Numbered from the stretch's first letter, positions 1 through 8,627 are shown. The stretch: DNA of 34,002 nt from Porphyromonas gulae DSM 15663 (GCF_000378065.1 NZ_KB899175.1:1-34002); one strand, 5' to 3'. The notes: a model not told the origin generated them from the sequence alone. Made by a program: numbers and translations.

Positions 1-60
1 CACTTCGATAAATTACGAACCGAAAATGCTCGGATTGCGGTCTGTAAATCCTGAGAAAAC

Positions 61-136
61 GGCGCGAGAATTTTTTCGCTTTGGCGCGTAAAAATTTTAC
101 CTCCCGAGCCAAAACGAAAAAAATTACGCGCCACGC
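61..136. repeat. Palindromic intergenic repeat, copy A
   Basis: TGGCGCGTAA (82-91) is matched by its exact reverse complement TTACGCGCCA (124-133), so the segment can fold into a hairpin of about 52 nt. The part reading CGAGCCAAAACGAAAAA followed by a CGCGCCAC arm recurs at 29423-29452 in another gene-free region. It is non-coding and flanked by A/T runs. This suggests a dispersed MITE- or REP-like family; that is inference. Confidence 0.6.
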
Positions 137-463
137 TTTCATGGCTGTAAAGCCGGCATTTTTTGGAGCCTAAACCATCGTACGGGGGAGGGAGTAGTGA
201 TGTGTACTTTCTCGGACTTCCGAGTACGGGTTCAGGCTCTGTATTGAGCCGGTTGTCCCGGTGTCTCAGGTATTGGTTGTCTTAGGTCGAAAACGCCGAT
301 TGCGGGGCATTAAGTTGTCCCGGCTCTATGTAGTCGGCAGAACCGGCCCCTACCGATCGAACCCTCTCTCCGAAGTGTTGCTTGCAGAGTAATGAATAAC
401 TCTCTAAAGCCGGCTTTCGACAGGTTTTCTCTGCACCTGAGTGGACTATACTCGTAATTTAAT

Positions 464-514
464 GTCAGTTCGATCTAAGCCCAACTACCTTATTTGCACT
501 TAGATCGAACTGAC
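464..514. repeat. Perfect 16-bp inverted repeat
   Basis: GTCAGTTCGATCTAAG at 464-479 is the exact reverse complement of 499-514, with a 19-nt spacer. No T-run follows on either side, so it does not look like a plain intrinsic terminator. It could be a recombination or protein-binding site, an RNA hairpin, or the fused ends of a lost element. Confidence 0.75.
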
Positions 515-552
515 GCTTATAGGGATAAAATTGCTTTCGAATTACTGATAAA

Positions 553-608
553 AGAGAACAGACAAGCGGATCAGGCTCGATTCTTCCGGTCTGATCCGCT
601 TGTTGTTC
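553..608 (-). terminator. Intrinsic terminator after the spondin lipoprotein gene
   Basis: Arms at 556-574 and 591-608 pair over about 18 bp with one bulged base; the inner part, ACAAGCGGATCAG, is perfect. On the minus strand the hairpin is followed by a T-rich stretch (TCTTTTATC). It begins 17 bp past the stop codon of the lipoprotein gene and so ends the proposed sigma-factor operon. Confidence 0.75.
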
Positions 609-625
609 TTGATAGAGAATACTAC

Positions 626-1864
626 TTATCGGAGCGTAACTCTCAGTACCTGATCAACCGAAGGAACGGGGAATGTATTCCCTACTTTGCTGATAGGATT
701 GCTTTCCATCTCGGGCACTCCTCCGAAGAGAGCTTGCCGGTTGCCGGCTCCGGGGAATTGGTCTACACCTGTTCCGGAGTCGAAGAGACCGGTATTTTTC
801 GTGATATTGCCTGTCGAAAGAGCTGATATTACTTGCTCGTTAGCGTAGAACCAGTCATTCGAGAATCCGAACATGGTGGCATAAGCTAACATATCACCCT
901 CTTCTAATTTGTATTGAACCATAGCTTTTTGTCCCGGTCCGATGGGTGCATTTCCGGCTACATATACACCTTTCACTCCTTTTATGGCTTTCAGGCTTTC
1001 TTTCAGCTTAGTTGTATTACCCATCTGTGCCAAATCTTTCAAGCCCATGCCCGGATCTTTTTTGCCGACTTCATAGATCGGATTCTTTTCTCCTCTGTAC
1101 ACGACAAGGAGTACGGGGGATATTCCTGTAATGATCCCTGTATTGGCCTCCACCTTTGCTTTCAACTTATCTATATTTCCCATTTGGGCTATATCCGTAA
1201 TCTCTTGGTTGGAAATCTCTCCGGGCAAAAAGAATGGTTTTTCCACAAGGAGCTTATTGCCGTCGAATGTAGAGACAGCCCATACCCCGGGGGAGAAAGG
1301 CGTTTCGTGTCCCGTACCGGCAGAAGTATTCATAATGGTAAGAGTAAATTCTGAAGTAGGCTCCTCATACGCCAATGTTACCCGCATCAGTTGGGACGGA
1401 TTTACACCCGGAACTTCGGCAATCGGCTTGGATTCGTTCTCCCCTGTTTGGTCGTTTTTGGTTCCGTTGTCCCATAGCTTTACCTGCGAAGAGACATCTC
1501 CCGTGATAGCTTTTCCATGCATATCAAAGAGTTTGATACCGGGCTGTTCGGATGCAAAAAACCAGTCTTTGGATTTTCCATACATCGTGACAAACATCAA
1601 TGCTTGTCCTTTGCCGGCCTTGAATTTGAAATCAACGCTCTGCCCGGGCAAAATGATAGGAAGATTTATGTCCTGACTTCCGACTCCTTTGAACGAACCG
1701 CTCTCGACAAACAACTTCGGCGTAACGATATTTTCGACCGTGAAAGTACGTACGGCATTACCGATCGGAGGCTTCATGTATTCATTTTTGCTACAGGAGG
1801 CCAAGAGTGTCATACTCACCAAGGCGATTGCCGGAAATCCGGCTTTGAAAAGATTCTTTTTCAT
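626..1864 (-). CDS. Lipoprotein with two spondin-N-like domains
   Basis: A 412-residue predicted lipoprotein. The N-terminus has a basic and hydrophobic signal ending in lipobox LLASC, with Cys24 as the likely lipidated residue, so it should sit in the outer membrane or on the surface. Residues about 35-185 and 190-412 each resemble the spondin N-terminal domain: both contain an LPGQ/GPGQ stretch, a (M/Y)-x-T-M-(Y/F)-G segment, (N/K)DWF(F/Y)A and a late (M/L)RVTL strand. The second half also holds a short internal repeat (IAQMGNIDKLK and LAQMGNTTKLK). The role is unknown; such domains are usually extracellular and may bind metals or ligands. It starts 34 bp after msrAB and is followed by a strong terminator, so it is probably the last gene of the sigma-factor operon. 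The family call is fairly secure, the function is not. Confidence 0.8.
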   Translation of the reverse strand: MKKNLFKAGFPAIALVSMTLLASCSKNEYMKPPIGNAVRTFTVENIVTPKLFVESGSFKGVGSQDINLPIILPGQSVDFKFKAGKGQALMFVTMYGKSKDWFFASEQPGIKLFDMHGKAITGDVSSQVKLWDNGTKNDQTGENESKPIAEVPGVNPSQLMRVTLAYEEPTSEFTLTIMNTSAGTGHETPFSPGVWAVSTFDGNKLLVEKPFFLPGEISNQEITDIAQMGNIDKLKAKVEANTGIITGISPVLLVVYRGEKNPIYEVGKKDPGMGLKDLAQMGNTTKLKESLKAIKGVKGVYVAGNAPIGPGQKAMVQYKLEEGDMLAYATMFGFSNDWFYANEQVISALSTGNITKNTGLFDSGTGVDQFPGAGNRQALFGGVPEMESNPISKVGNTFPVPSVDQVLRVTLR

Positions 1865-1898
1865 GTTTTTGAAACTTGTTGTTAGACTTGAATCGTAA

Positions 1899-2981
1899 TC
1901 ACTTATTTAGCAAGAGGATATACTCTCCATATCCTTCTTCTTTCATTTTTTCTTTGGGGATAAAACGCAAGGCCGCACTGTTGATACAATACCTCATACC
2001 TCCCTTATCGGCCGGACCGTCGTTGAAGACATGCCCCAAATGGGCATCGCCCGTTTTGCTACGTATTTCGGTACGGGTCATTCCATGCGAACGATCCGTT
2101 TTCTCCATTAGAAGAGAGTGGTCTATCGGTTTCGAGAAACTGGGCCATCCACAGCCTGATTCGAACTTATCCGTGGAGACAAAGAGCGGTTCGCCGGTGG
2201 TGATATCCACATAGATTCCATCCCTGAATTCGTTCCAATACTCATTTTTGAAAGGTGCCTCAGTGGCATTATTGCGTGTGACCTCATACTGCAAGGATGA
2301 GAGTTTTTTCTTCAAAGAGGCATCGTCCACGCGCGTGTATTTCGCTTTCTGTGCCGAAGGAGCAGGGTTGGCCTCTTGGGCCATCCTGAACAATTCCTGT
2401 GGGATATGGCAGTATCCGCCGGGATGCTTGTCCAAATAATCCTGATGATATTCCTCGGCCGTGTAATAGTTTTCCAGCATCTTGTACTCCACGGCAAGCG
2501 GACGGGCATAGTGCGATGCAAGGCGTGCCATCGATGCTTTCACGAGAGGTTCGTCGGCCTTGTCTGTATAATAAATACCGGTACGGTACTGTGAGCCTAC
2601 ATCATTTCCCTGCTTGTTGATACTGGTAGGATCGATGGTTGTATAAAACAGCTCCAGCAGCTTCTCCAGGCTTATCTGATCCGGGGCATATTCCACCCTC
2701 ACCGTCTCTACAAATCCGGTCTTGTCTGTGGATACGGTTCGATAGTCGGGATGCTGACCTTTGCCGTTAGCATAGCCGACTTCGGTCTTTATCACCCCTC
2801 GGATTTGTTTGAGGAAATGCTCTGTACCCCAGAAGCATCCTCCGGCCAAATAGATCTCTTTCTTCATGTTCACCTCTTTCACTTTTTCCGATACATTTTC
2901 TTTCGTCTGCATAGCTTGGGTGCTCGCGATCAGAAGAGACAGAGTCCCAAGCAAGAGAATCAAAACACTTGCCTTTTTCAT
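1899..2981 (-). CDS. msrAB: Exported bifunctional methionine sulfoxide reductase MsrA-MsrB
   Basis: It reduces methionine-S-sulfoxide (MsrA part) and methionine-R-sulfoxide (MsrB part) in oxidised proteins. I chose the start at 2981, giving 360 residues that begin [12 protein letters not shown], because this creates a clean signal peptide; an in-frame start 18 codons upstream would spoil it. The MsrA domain starts near residue 40 with GGCFWGTEH (catalytic Cys49). The MsrB domain occupies about the last 135 residues, with [27 protein letters not shown] and the catalytic-Cys motif [11 protein letters not shown]. The signal peptide implies periplasmic repair of envelope proteins. It lies 19 bp downstream of the DUF417 gene and 34 bp upstream of the spondin lipoprotein gene, which suggests one operon led by the ECF sigma factor. 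Confidence 0.95.
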   Translation of the reverse strand: MKKASVLILLLGTLSLLIASTQAMQTKENVSEKVKEVNMKKEIYLAGGCFWGTEHFLKQIRGVIKTEVGYANGKGQHPDYRTVSTDKTGFVETVRVEYAPDQISLEKLLELFYTTIDPTSINKQGNDVGSQYRTGIYYTDKADEPLVKASMARLASHYARPLAVEYKMLENYYTAEEYHQDYLDKHPGGYCHIPQELFRMAQEANPAPSAQKAKYTRVDDASLKKKLSSLQYEVTRNNATEAPFKNEYWNEFRDGIYVDITTGEPLFVSTDKFESGCGWPSFSKPIDHSLLMEKTDRSHGMTRTEIRSKTGDAHLGHVFNDGPADKGGMRYCINSAALRFIPKEKMKEEGYGEYILLLNK

Positions 2982-3000
2982 CTTATTTCTATTTTTATCA

Positions 3001-3450
3001 TTATTCTTTTGGACTTCCGAATAGCATTGCACCAAAGCCGAGATATGCTATATCCTTGAGGATGAAATAATCCGTTATGATCACACCATCTCTTATCCTC
3101 CACATGCCGGGAGTAAAAATCAGAAAGCTGAGCGTAATGAGGAATATGGCCATTATCCCCAATCCGGCATACCGTCTTAGAGAATGAAATTTGAGCGATA
3201 GAAGTAGCAAGAGGGCTACCGCTATCTCTGTCAGACCGACTAAATTGGAAACGGCTTGTACACTGAGCAGATCATATACCCAAAAAGAGAATGGGTGATG
3301 CTCTATCAGAGGCTTAATGGCAGCCGCCTCTGTGGGAGTAAATTTGAATATGCCGATCCACAAAAGAATCAGGGCGGTACCGAAAAGGGCGATATAGTAC
3401 CCGAGTCGAAATACTCCGCTGTCTGAGAGTAATTGCTTTTTTGTCTTCAT
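3001..3450 (-). CDS. DUF417 (YkgB/RclC-like) inner-membrane protein
   Basis: A membrane protein of 149 residues if translation begins at 3450 (MKTKKQLL); a start 24 codons upstream is possible but adds no domain. It has about four hydrophobic helices, and features of the YkgB/DUF417 family such as the [13 protein letters not shown] segment, LVGLTEIA and a TPGMWR loop. In E. coli the related RclC belongs to a reactive-chlorine resistance operon, but its biochemistry is unknown. Here it sits immediately before msrAB, which also supports a role in resisting oxidants such as hypochlorite. A 115-bp gap separates it from the upstream anti-sigma-like gene, so a separate promoter there is possible. 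Confidence 0.85.
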   Translation of the reverse strand: MKTKKQLLSDSGVFRLGYYIALFGTALILLWIGIFKFTPTEAAAIKPLIEHHPFSFWVYDLLSVQAVSNLVGLTEIAVALLLLLSLKFHSLRRYAGLGIMAIFLITLSFLIFTPGMWRIRDGVIITDYFILKDIAYLGFGAMLFGSPKE

Positions 3451-3565
3451 CTTGTCAGTTCTTTTTCCAATCGCTTTGAGATTGCTTACTATAATCGGAA
3501 GCCCTAAAAAGGTCTTCTGCACTTATAGTCGGCAATATCTCGCAATCCTGACAAGAGGAAGCGGA

Positions 3566-3850
3566 CTACGGGGTTATCTTTTTCTTAATACTATCCTTAA
3601 ATGACTGTATTTCAGAATCTTCAAATTGTTCTTTTTTCTCTCCCCCTGCATATTTCTTAGTAAGCAAACGGTCTATTTGCTCTACTTTTTTGGCATAAGC
3701 GGCACAAAATTTACATATAGACAAGTGGGCATGCAGACGCACTCTCTTGACAAAAGAGAGCTTGCCGGCATTTTGCTGCTCAATCAATGCCGGAACGTGG
3801 CTGCACGGCATGATGAGAATATGGATCAGTTTGCTGAATAATGCTTTCAT
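3566..3850 (-). CDS. Small zinc-binding anti-sigma-like protein
   Basis: A 94-residue basic protein with an HxxxCxxC motif (His42, Cys46, Cys49) plus Cys16 and His18 near the N-terminus. This is the ligand pattern of zinc-containing anti-sigma factors, in which thiol oxidation can release the partner sigma factor. It has no transmembrane helix, so it would act in the cytoplasm. Its start codon overlaps the sigma-factor stop codon in an ATGA arrangement, so the two are probably translationally coupled. The placement and motif support an anti-sigma or redox-sensing role, but the protein is short and the call is inference. The C-terminal half is lysine- and glutamate-rich with no recognised domain. 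Confidence 0.75.
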   Translation of the reverse strand: MKALFSKLIHILIMPCSHVPALIEQQNAGKLSFVKRVRLHAHLSICKFCAAYAKKVEQIDRLLTKKYAGGEKKEQFEDSEIQSFKDSIKKKITP

Positions 3851-4398
3851 AATTGGTCGAACCAGTTTAATTCAATGCATTTTCTTAGCTGCATACGGCT
3901 GCGTTGAAGAATCTTCCACAAATTCGTTGTAGCTATATCCAACTCACGGCAGACTTCATTGGCTTTTTTCTCATTGATATAATAACGCTTTACTGTAATC
4001 TGCCACTGGGCAGGAAGGTGCTCGATACATTTTTCCAACGCATCGATCAATGCCCTCTGTGCATCCAAATCTTCGGAGACAAGAGACCACTCACTGAGGA
4101 CAGAATGGTCCGTCCATGAACCTGACTGATCGAAGAAGTCCGACATACTGACCGTCTGAGGCTTGCGATATCTATCGCGGTAGAAATCCGCTATTTTGTT
4201 TTTCAGGATATGTTGTAGCCAGGTTAGCGGTGCGCTCTTACGCTCAAATGTATGATAAGCAGAAGAGGCAGATACAAAAACCTCTTGCACCAAATCCATC
4301 GCATCATCCTTATCTGCCACCATCGACAGAGCTTGATTTAGCAAAGGCTTGGAGTAAAGCTCTACCCATTCGTTTATCTCTTTGTTTTCCACTTTCAT
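3847..4398 (-). CDS. ECF-family RNA polymerase sigma factor
   Basis: A 183-residue extracytoplasmic-function sigma factor that should direct RNA polymerase to a small regulon. Region 2 is seen around DAMDLVQEVFVSA and TWLQHILKNKIADFYR (residues about 31-75). Region 4 follows LPAQWQITVKRYY and includes the helix-turn-helix ANEVCRELDIATTNLWKILQRS. The linker between them is longer than in minimal ECF proteins and rich in Ser and Asp. It is first in a run of same-strand genes (anti-sigma-like, DUF417, msrAB, spondin lipoprotein), so it probably controls this operon. A small dyad, GTTGCC/GGCAAC, lies in its leader at 4407-4433, and five 23-bp repeats lie further upstream. Confidence 0.93.
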   Translation of the reverse strand: MKVENKEINEWVELYSKPLLNQALSMVADKDDAMDLVQEVFVSASSAYHTFERKSAPLTWLQHILKNKIADFYRDRYRKPQTVSMSDFFDQSGSWTDHSVLSEWSLVSEDLDAQRALIDALEKCIEHLPAQWQITVKRYYINEKKANEVCRELDIATTNLWKILQRSRMQLRKCIELNWFDQL

Positions 4399-4723
4399 AT
4401 ATCGAGGTTGCCCATTTCGGTATCACAGGCAACGCTCTGTAAATTTAAGATTAAAACATCGAAAACGCCCGGATTGTTTGATTATTTTTCGGACTGAGGT
4501 CTTATAGCCTCTGTTTCAGGGATGTAGATGCTGCCGATAGCAAGGGTCTAAAGGGGGCTAAACCAAAGTATATAGTTTGGCTTTGTCAAAGTATATAGTT
4601 TGGTTCGACCAAAGTATATAGTTCGGTTGAACCAAACTATATAGTTTAGTTTGACCAAACTATATAGTTTGATCGGGGCATGTTTTTAGCTTGGGCAAAC
4701 CGGGGTTTTAGGAGGCCGATGCA
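4399..4723. other. Gene-free region upstream of the sigma-factor gene
   Basis: This 325-bp interval contains the leader of the ECF sigma gene with a small dyad (4407-4433), then an array of 23-bp tandem repeats (4563-4677) and the 3' flank of the DUF4010-type gene. I found no full TTTG-N19-TAnnTTTG promoter on the minus strand; the nearest is TAAATTTA about 40 bp from the start codon, without a good -33 element. Confidence 0.5.
4563..4677. repeat. Five 23-bp tandem repeats with a palindromic core
   Basis: Units begin at 4563, 4586, 4609, 4632 and 4655, exactly 23 bp apart. Each has the form (C/T)CAAA(G/C)TATATAGTT followed by a variable (T/C)(G/A)GTTTGA-like tail. In units 4 and 5 the core AAACTATATAGTTT is a perfect 14-bp palindrome; units 1-3 have one G/C change. 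There is no coding potential. The array lies 165 bp upstream of the ECF sigma start codon. The exact spacing and symmetric core would suit binding of a dimeric protein, but it could equally be a neutral repeat. Confidence 0.9.
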
Positions 4724-5998
4724 TCACAGCATATAGAGCAGGAGGATGACGACCAGATTCAATGCTATAATAAGGCCAAACCCTCTCCACGTCCATTTGG
4801 TGGTCTCCGGCGTACTCCACACTTTCGTGTATGCAGCCTTCAGGATATTGTTGCTGGTCATGACCTGCATGGTGGCGATCAGTATCATTGTGGACGTAAT
4901 CTCATAATGCCCCTGGAAGAGGTTCAGCAGGAAGGGGGTAATATCCGTGAACCCAACGATAAAGGAGAGTGTAGTCAATCCGGCCGATCCGAACTGCGTG
5001 ATCATGAATTGCGTTAGTGCCGAGAAAACCAAATAAAGGATGGCAAAAACCAAAGCGACCTTAAACTCCAACGGATTATCGTTGGCAGCATCGAGCGTGT
5101 CGAGGGTTTTGGCCTTTTCCCCTTTTTTATAAAGAAGATAACCCACAGCAGCTGAGACAAGGAAGAGGAGCAAGAAATAATGCCATGAGCTGAGGGCAAG
5201 GCTTTGATTGAAGATAAAGAGCAGGATATATACGCGGAAATACATCATGGCGGAAGCGATAATGATGGATCCGGCATACATGCGAGGGCTGTGCTTGCCC
5301 TCCTTGCTTTGCTTGGCCAAAATGACTGTTGTGACCATACTGCTGTAAAGGCCTCCGAGCACTCCCGAAAGGATCAGACCGGCCTTGGGAAACATATACC
5401 GGCGAAGCAGGTAACTGAAGTACGATACCGCAGAAACCACAACAACGGCCAGCCAGATTCGATAAGGAGAGACGGGAAGCAAAGCCGAAATCTCCTGATC
5501 CGGCAGCATGGGTAAGACAATAAAGGCAATGATAATGAACTTGGCCAGTGTGATAAACTCATTCTCCCCTACCTGTGCACTGAAGTTCTGGAGGGGCTTT
5601 TTGATCTCGGCGAAGATCAAAACCACGACGAAAACAAGAAGAGCTATCCAAAGAGGACAACGCTCTATGACAAGGGGGAAGGTATAGACCAAAAGTCCCA
5701 GCATCACAGTCGTCAGTCCATACTGTCCCTCTTCGCGGATTCACATCACATAGAAGATCATCATGAAACAGGCAATGACGATAAAACCTATGAGAAACGG
5801 CCACATCTCCTCTTTCGATGGGAGCAGGAGGATATAGCCCAATAGGCCGAAAAAGGTGAAAGTGCGGTCTGTTCCGAAAATCCTCTTCTCCGTATTGGCC
5901 TTACTTTGCTTGTGCTGCTCCATCCCCATACTGAAGGAGAAAAGTATGACGAGCATGAAGTTGATAAACTCTTTCGGTATCGATTGCCAAAGTTCCAT
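4724..5998 (-). pseudogene. MgtC/DUF4010-type membrane protein gene interrupted by a stop
   Basis: Read in one frame, this is a gene of about 424 codons for a multi-helix membrane protein of the MgtC/SapB plus DUF4010 type. The first 85 codons give the N-terminal part (MELWQSIPKEF, then GTDRTFTFFGLLGYI). A TGA at 5741-5743 is codon 86. The same frame then continues with IREEGQYGLTTVMLG, which matches the family's loop ending in GLTT, and keeps about a dozen hydrophobic segments to the end. There is no frameshift; only one base of the TGA need differ (for example CGA, Arg) to restore the protein. Translation might restart at GTG 5707 or ATG 5704, giving about 327 residues without the first helices. 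It could be a recent pseudogene, a strain polymorphism or a sequencing error. Confidence 0.8.
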
Positions 5999-6256
5999 AG
6001 CGAGTGATCCAATTTTATTATTTCCAAAGGTATATAAATCCCTTATGCTATGGCATGGCGAAGCCTAAAGACAGACACTAATCCGTGTGAATTTGGAGCG
6101 ACAGAGTCCTTTCATTGCTTGTTCAGATGATGGAGATCCGGAATGCGAGAGGGTGAATTCTTTTCGTCAAAGGGCCATTTTGCCTTAGACTATTCTCCTC
6201 CCTCTTTATGAAAAAGGGAAGGTTCTCCTACTGTAGTACAAGGCAGATTTCTGACC

Positions 6257-6349
6257 GTATTATCCCTACTCTCGTAAAATAAAAGGGCTCCGGCCAGATC
6301 AATTCTTATGCGGACTACAAAGTATTATTCCTTCTCATGTAAAATAAAA
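6257..6349. repeat. 28-bp imperfect direct repeat near a terminator
   Basis: Segments 6257-6284 and 6322-6349 agree at 24 of 28 positions and both end in GTAAAATAAAA. Each is followed by a GC-rich stretch; only the second forms the complete terminator hairpin (6350-6377). The first may be a relic of a duplicated terminator. Confidence 0.5.
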
Positions 6350-6377
6350 AGCCCTGCTCCCAAAAGGGAACAGGGCT
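6350..6377 (-). terminator. Intrinsic terminator after the PpiD-like gene
   Basis: AGCCCTGCTCCC (6350-6361) pairs with GGGAACAGGGCT (6366-6377) with one mismatch and a 4-nt loop. Reading on the minus strand, it is followed by TTTTTATTTTAC. It lies about 45 bp past the stop codon of the foldase gene. Confidence 0.85.
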
Positions 6378-6423
6378 ACAAACAGTAAGAAATACAATAA
6401 GGTATTACATCCCTATGTATGGC

Positions 6424-8571
6424 TTAGTAGAAACGGGCACGGTTGTCTGTGACAGGCACCTGGTCAAGCATTTTGCGGAATGCACGGTACGCTGTCTGCT
6501 GACCGAGGGCACGACGTTTTTGAGCTACCTGAGCTTCTACACTCTGACCGGCAGCTTTTTCATTTTGCGTCAAAGGCTTTACTACCATCACGTAGTTGCG
6601 AGCAGCAAAAGGTTCGGACAGCTTAGTCAGCGGCGTAGACATGGAATATCCGGCCAATTCGGCTGCTTCACCTCCACGCGGAGAGTAGCTGATTCCCGCA
6701 AGCGTGTCGATTTTTGTGTTCATCGCAGAAGCATAGGCTTCGAGATTGTCCAGTTTCTTGGCTTTCAGATCAGCCACCAGTTTCTCGCCTTGCTTTTCGA
6801 CACGCAGCTGATTAGCAATTTGCTCTTTGATCTTGTCCATAGGACGATAGCCGGAGGGGATCTGCTCTTTTACGGCAGCAATCACCAAATAATCGGTACC
6901 GCAACGGAAGATCTTTTCGTTTACCTCATCCTTCTCTGCTTTGAGAGCCCAGCTAACGATCTCACGAGAGGAGGGGATATTGCCTACGTGATCCGAGAAT
7001 ACCGTCACTTCGGCATTTTCCTCTATACTCAAGCCCTTGCTGCGTGCCTGTTCCGCGAGTTTGGAGAAAGGATTGCCGGAGTTCAACATCTCGTTCAGCT
7101 CTGCAAACTTTTTGTTGTATGTCTCATCAGAGAAGTTGGCATCTACTCCGATATAGGCAATTCTGTATTTTTCTACAGCCGGCTTGGGATTGAATGCTTT
7201 GGCCAGGAAAACGAACTTGTCCTGATTCATTTTGATCACTCTATTTACCGGAACGCTGAAAAGAGTATCGAGGCGTAGCTGCTGAGCCATAGCTTCTGTA
7301 ATAGTACTATCCGGCATTTGGGTGAACTGATTGGGGAATGTCAATACACCCCCTACTTCGCGAGAGCTGGGATCTGCACTGAATGTACGAGCCGCAGCAG
7401 CGAAGTCACCGCCTGCATTGAGAGCATCGCAAAGGCTATCGGCCTTAGACAGATTGGCAGAGTCCAATGCTATGACAGCCATATTGAGCGACTCGAAGCC
7501 GGACTTTTTAGCCACTAATTTTACCAAAGAATAATGGTTATTCTCCAACATCGGCACATTAACCTCACCCGGTGTCGTGGTCTTGATAAATTCGGTGATG
7601 TTTGCACCAAGGTTCATACGATCGAGTTCTGCAGCAGTCAGGAAAGAGGGAGATACGAACTTATCCGAATAGTTGCGGGCAAGAGCTTCCATATCGCTTT
7701 GCTGTTGCATCTCGGTGCGTACCTTCTGCATCTCCACTTCTGCATTAGCCATGTCCTGAGCACTCGGTACTACTTGAGAACTAATATATTGGACGATGGT
7801 AGAGGGATATTTCTGCACGAAGAACTCTTTGTGCTCGTTATAGTATTTTTTGATCTCCTCGTCTGTTGCACGAATAGAAGTATCGCCAAGCACCGATATA
7901 GGAGCTTGTGCTACGGCTATTTCGCGACTGGGGACTCCCGCTTCGTATTTGGCGTCAATATCATTAATGGCATAAGATCGGGTTAGCAGGGCTCCCAACT
8001 TTTCCTGCATACGCGTATCTGCGATTTGCTTTTCCACGTTCTGCCACTCGCTTTGGATTTCGTACAAATAACCTTGCTGGTCGGCAGGGAGAGTTTTAAT
8101 CTGTTTTTCGCTGATTTGATTGAGAAAATCGTTCACAGCAGCCTTGTCTGAACTATTGATGCCAAATTGAGAGAAAAACTGTTGGGCGAACATCGAGGGC
8201 TGAACACCATCGCCGATAATCAAAGCCAATAACTCCTCAGGGCTTACCGTAAGTCCCAACTTCTCAGCTTGCTGCTGGAGTACATAATCTTGTACATACT
8301 GCTGTGCCAGCTGATTGTTCAGAGAAGCACGCTGTTCGTCGGTGATCTTTGTTCCGTTGCGTTCGGCGCGTTTCTCCATCACTTTGAGACGCTGTTGATA
8401 ATCGTAGATTTTGATTTTCTCTCCGTTAATGTCCAAGACTACTTCTTGACTCTGACGGAAGAAAGTAGATCCGGATCGGAGAAAGTCTCCGATAATAAAG
8501 GCAAAAAGAGCCAGACCCACCACTACGATGAGTAAACCGGCTTTACCCCTAATTTTCTCTAATGTCGCCAT
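6424..8571 (-). CDS. PpiD-like membrane-anchored peptidyl-prolyl isomerase/chaperone
   Basis: A 715-residue protein with one N-terminal membrane anchor (about residues 12-32, GLLIVVVGLALFAFIIGDF) and a large periplasmic part, as in PpiD. A SurA-N/PpiD-like chaperone region (about 40-240) includes the segment DEQRASLNNQLAQQYVQDYVL. A PpiC/parvulin-like domain follows around 355-460, with GGDFAAAARTFSADPSSREVGG, and a second diverged copy may lie near 480-590 (GNPFSKLAEQARSKG). It probably assists folding of outer-membrane and exported proteins. It has its own promoter (8628-8658) and terminator (6350-6377), so it can be transcribed alone, although it follows the envelope gene cluster. Family call strong; isomerase activity not proven by visible residues. 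Confidence 0.9.
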   Translation of the reverse strand: MATLEKIRGKAGLLIVVVGLALFAFIIGDFLRSGSTFFRQSQEVVLDINGEKIKIYDYQQRLKVMEKRAERNGTKITDEQRASLNNQLAQQYVQDYVLQQQAEKLGLTVSPEELLALIIGDGVQPSMFAQQFFSQFGINSSDKAAVNDFLNQISEKQIKTLPADQQGYLYEIQSEWQNVEKQIADTRMQEKLGALLTRSYAINDIDAKYEAGVPSREIAVAQAPISVLGDTSIRATDEEIKKYYNEHKEFFVQKYPSTIVQYISSQVVPSAQDMANAEVEMQKVRTEMQQQSDMEALARNYSDKFVSPSFLTAAELDRMNLGANITEFIKTTTPGEVNVPMLENNHYSLVKLVAKKSGFESLNMAVIALDSANLSKADSLCDALNAGGDFAAAARTFSADPSSREVGGVLTFPNQFTQMPDSTITEAMAQQLRLDTLFSVPVNRVIKMNQDKFVFLAKAFNPKPAVEKYRIAYIGVDANFSDETYNKKFAELNEMLNSGNPFSKLAEQARSKGLSIEENAEVTVFSDHVGNIPSSREIVSWALKAEKDEVNEKIFRCGTDYLVIAAVKEQIPSGYRPMDKIKEQIANQLRVEKQGEKLVADLKAKKLDNLEAYASAMNTKIDTLAGISYSPRGGEAAELAGYSMSTPLTKLSEPFAARNYVMVVKPLTQNEKAAGQSVEAQVAQKRRALGQQTAYRAFRKMLDQVPVTDNRARFY

Positions 8572-8627
8572 TTTGTTATTATGTTTTCTATTTATTATGC
8601 ACTATTAAGAATGTGTTTATTAAGCCA

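Larger units (their letters stand above)
1..625. other. Gene-free region at the window start
   Basis: I see no credible gene here. An open frame on the plus strand (494-826) runs antisense into the spondin lipoprotein gene and has no recognisable domain. The region holds three structures listed separately: a palindromic repeat (61-136), a perfect 16-bp inverted repeat (464-514) and a long terminator-like hairpin (553-608). The stretch 180-460 is rich in short dyads such as CTCGGacttCCGAG but shows nothing I can name. Confidence 0.6.
5999..6423. other. Gene-free region between the broken membrane gene and the foldase gene
   Basis: No credible coding sequence. It contains a 28-bp imperfect direct repeat (6257-6284 and 6322-6349) and the terminator of the PpiD-like gene at 6350-6377. 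The rest (about 6069-6250) shows nothing I can name. No convincing promoter for the interrupted membrane-protein gene was found. Confidence 0.5.

Noticed and set aside
494-826. 110-codon open frame at the window start
   Set aside because: It crosses the inverted repeat and terminator hairpin and then runs antisense to the spondin lipoprotein gene.
4563-4677. Possible CRISPR array
   Set aside because: The 23-bp units are contiguous with no unique spacers, and no cas genes are nearby.
5741-5743. TGA read as selenocysteine
   Set aside because: The family has no conserved Cys at this loop, and I saw no SECIS-like stem just after the codon; a nonsense mutation is simpler.
6415-7278. 287-codon open frame on the plus strand
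   Set aside because: It is antisense to the PpiD-like gene, overlaps that gene's 3' end, and shows no recognisable motif.
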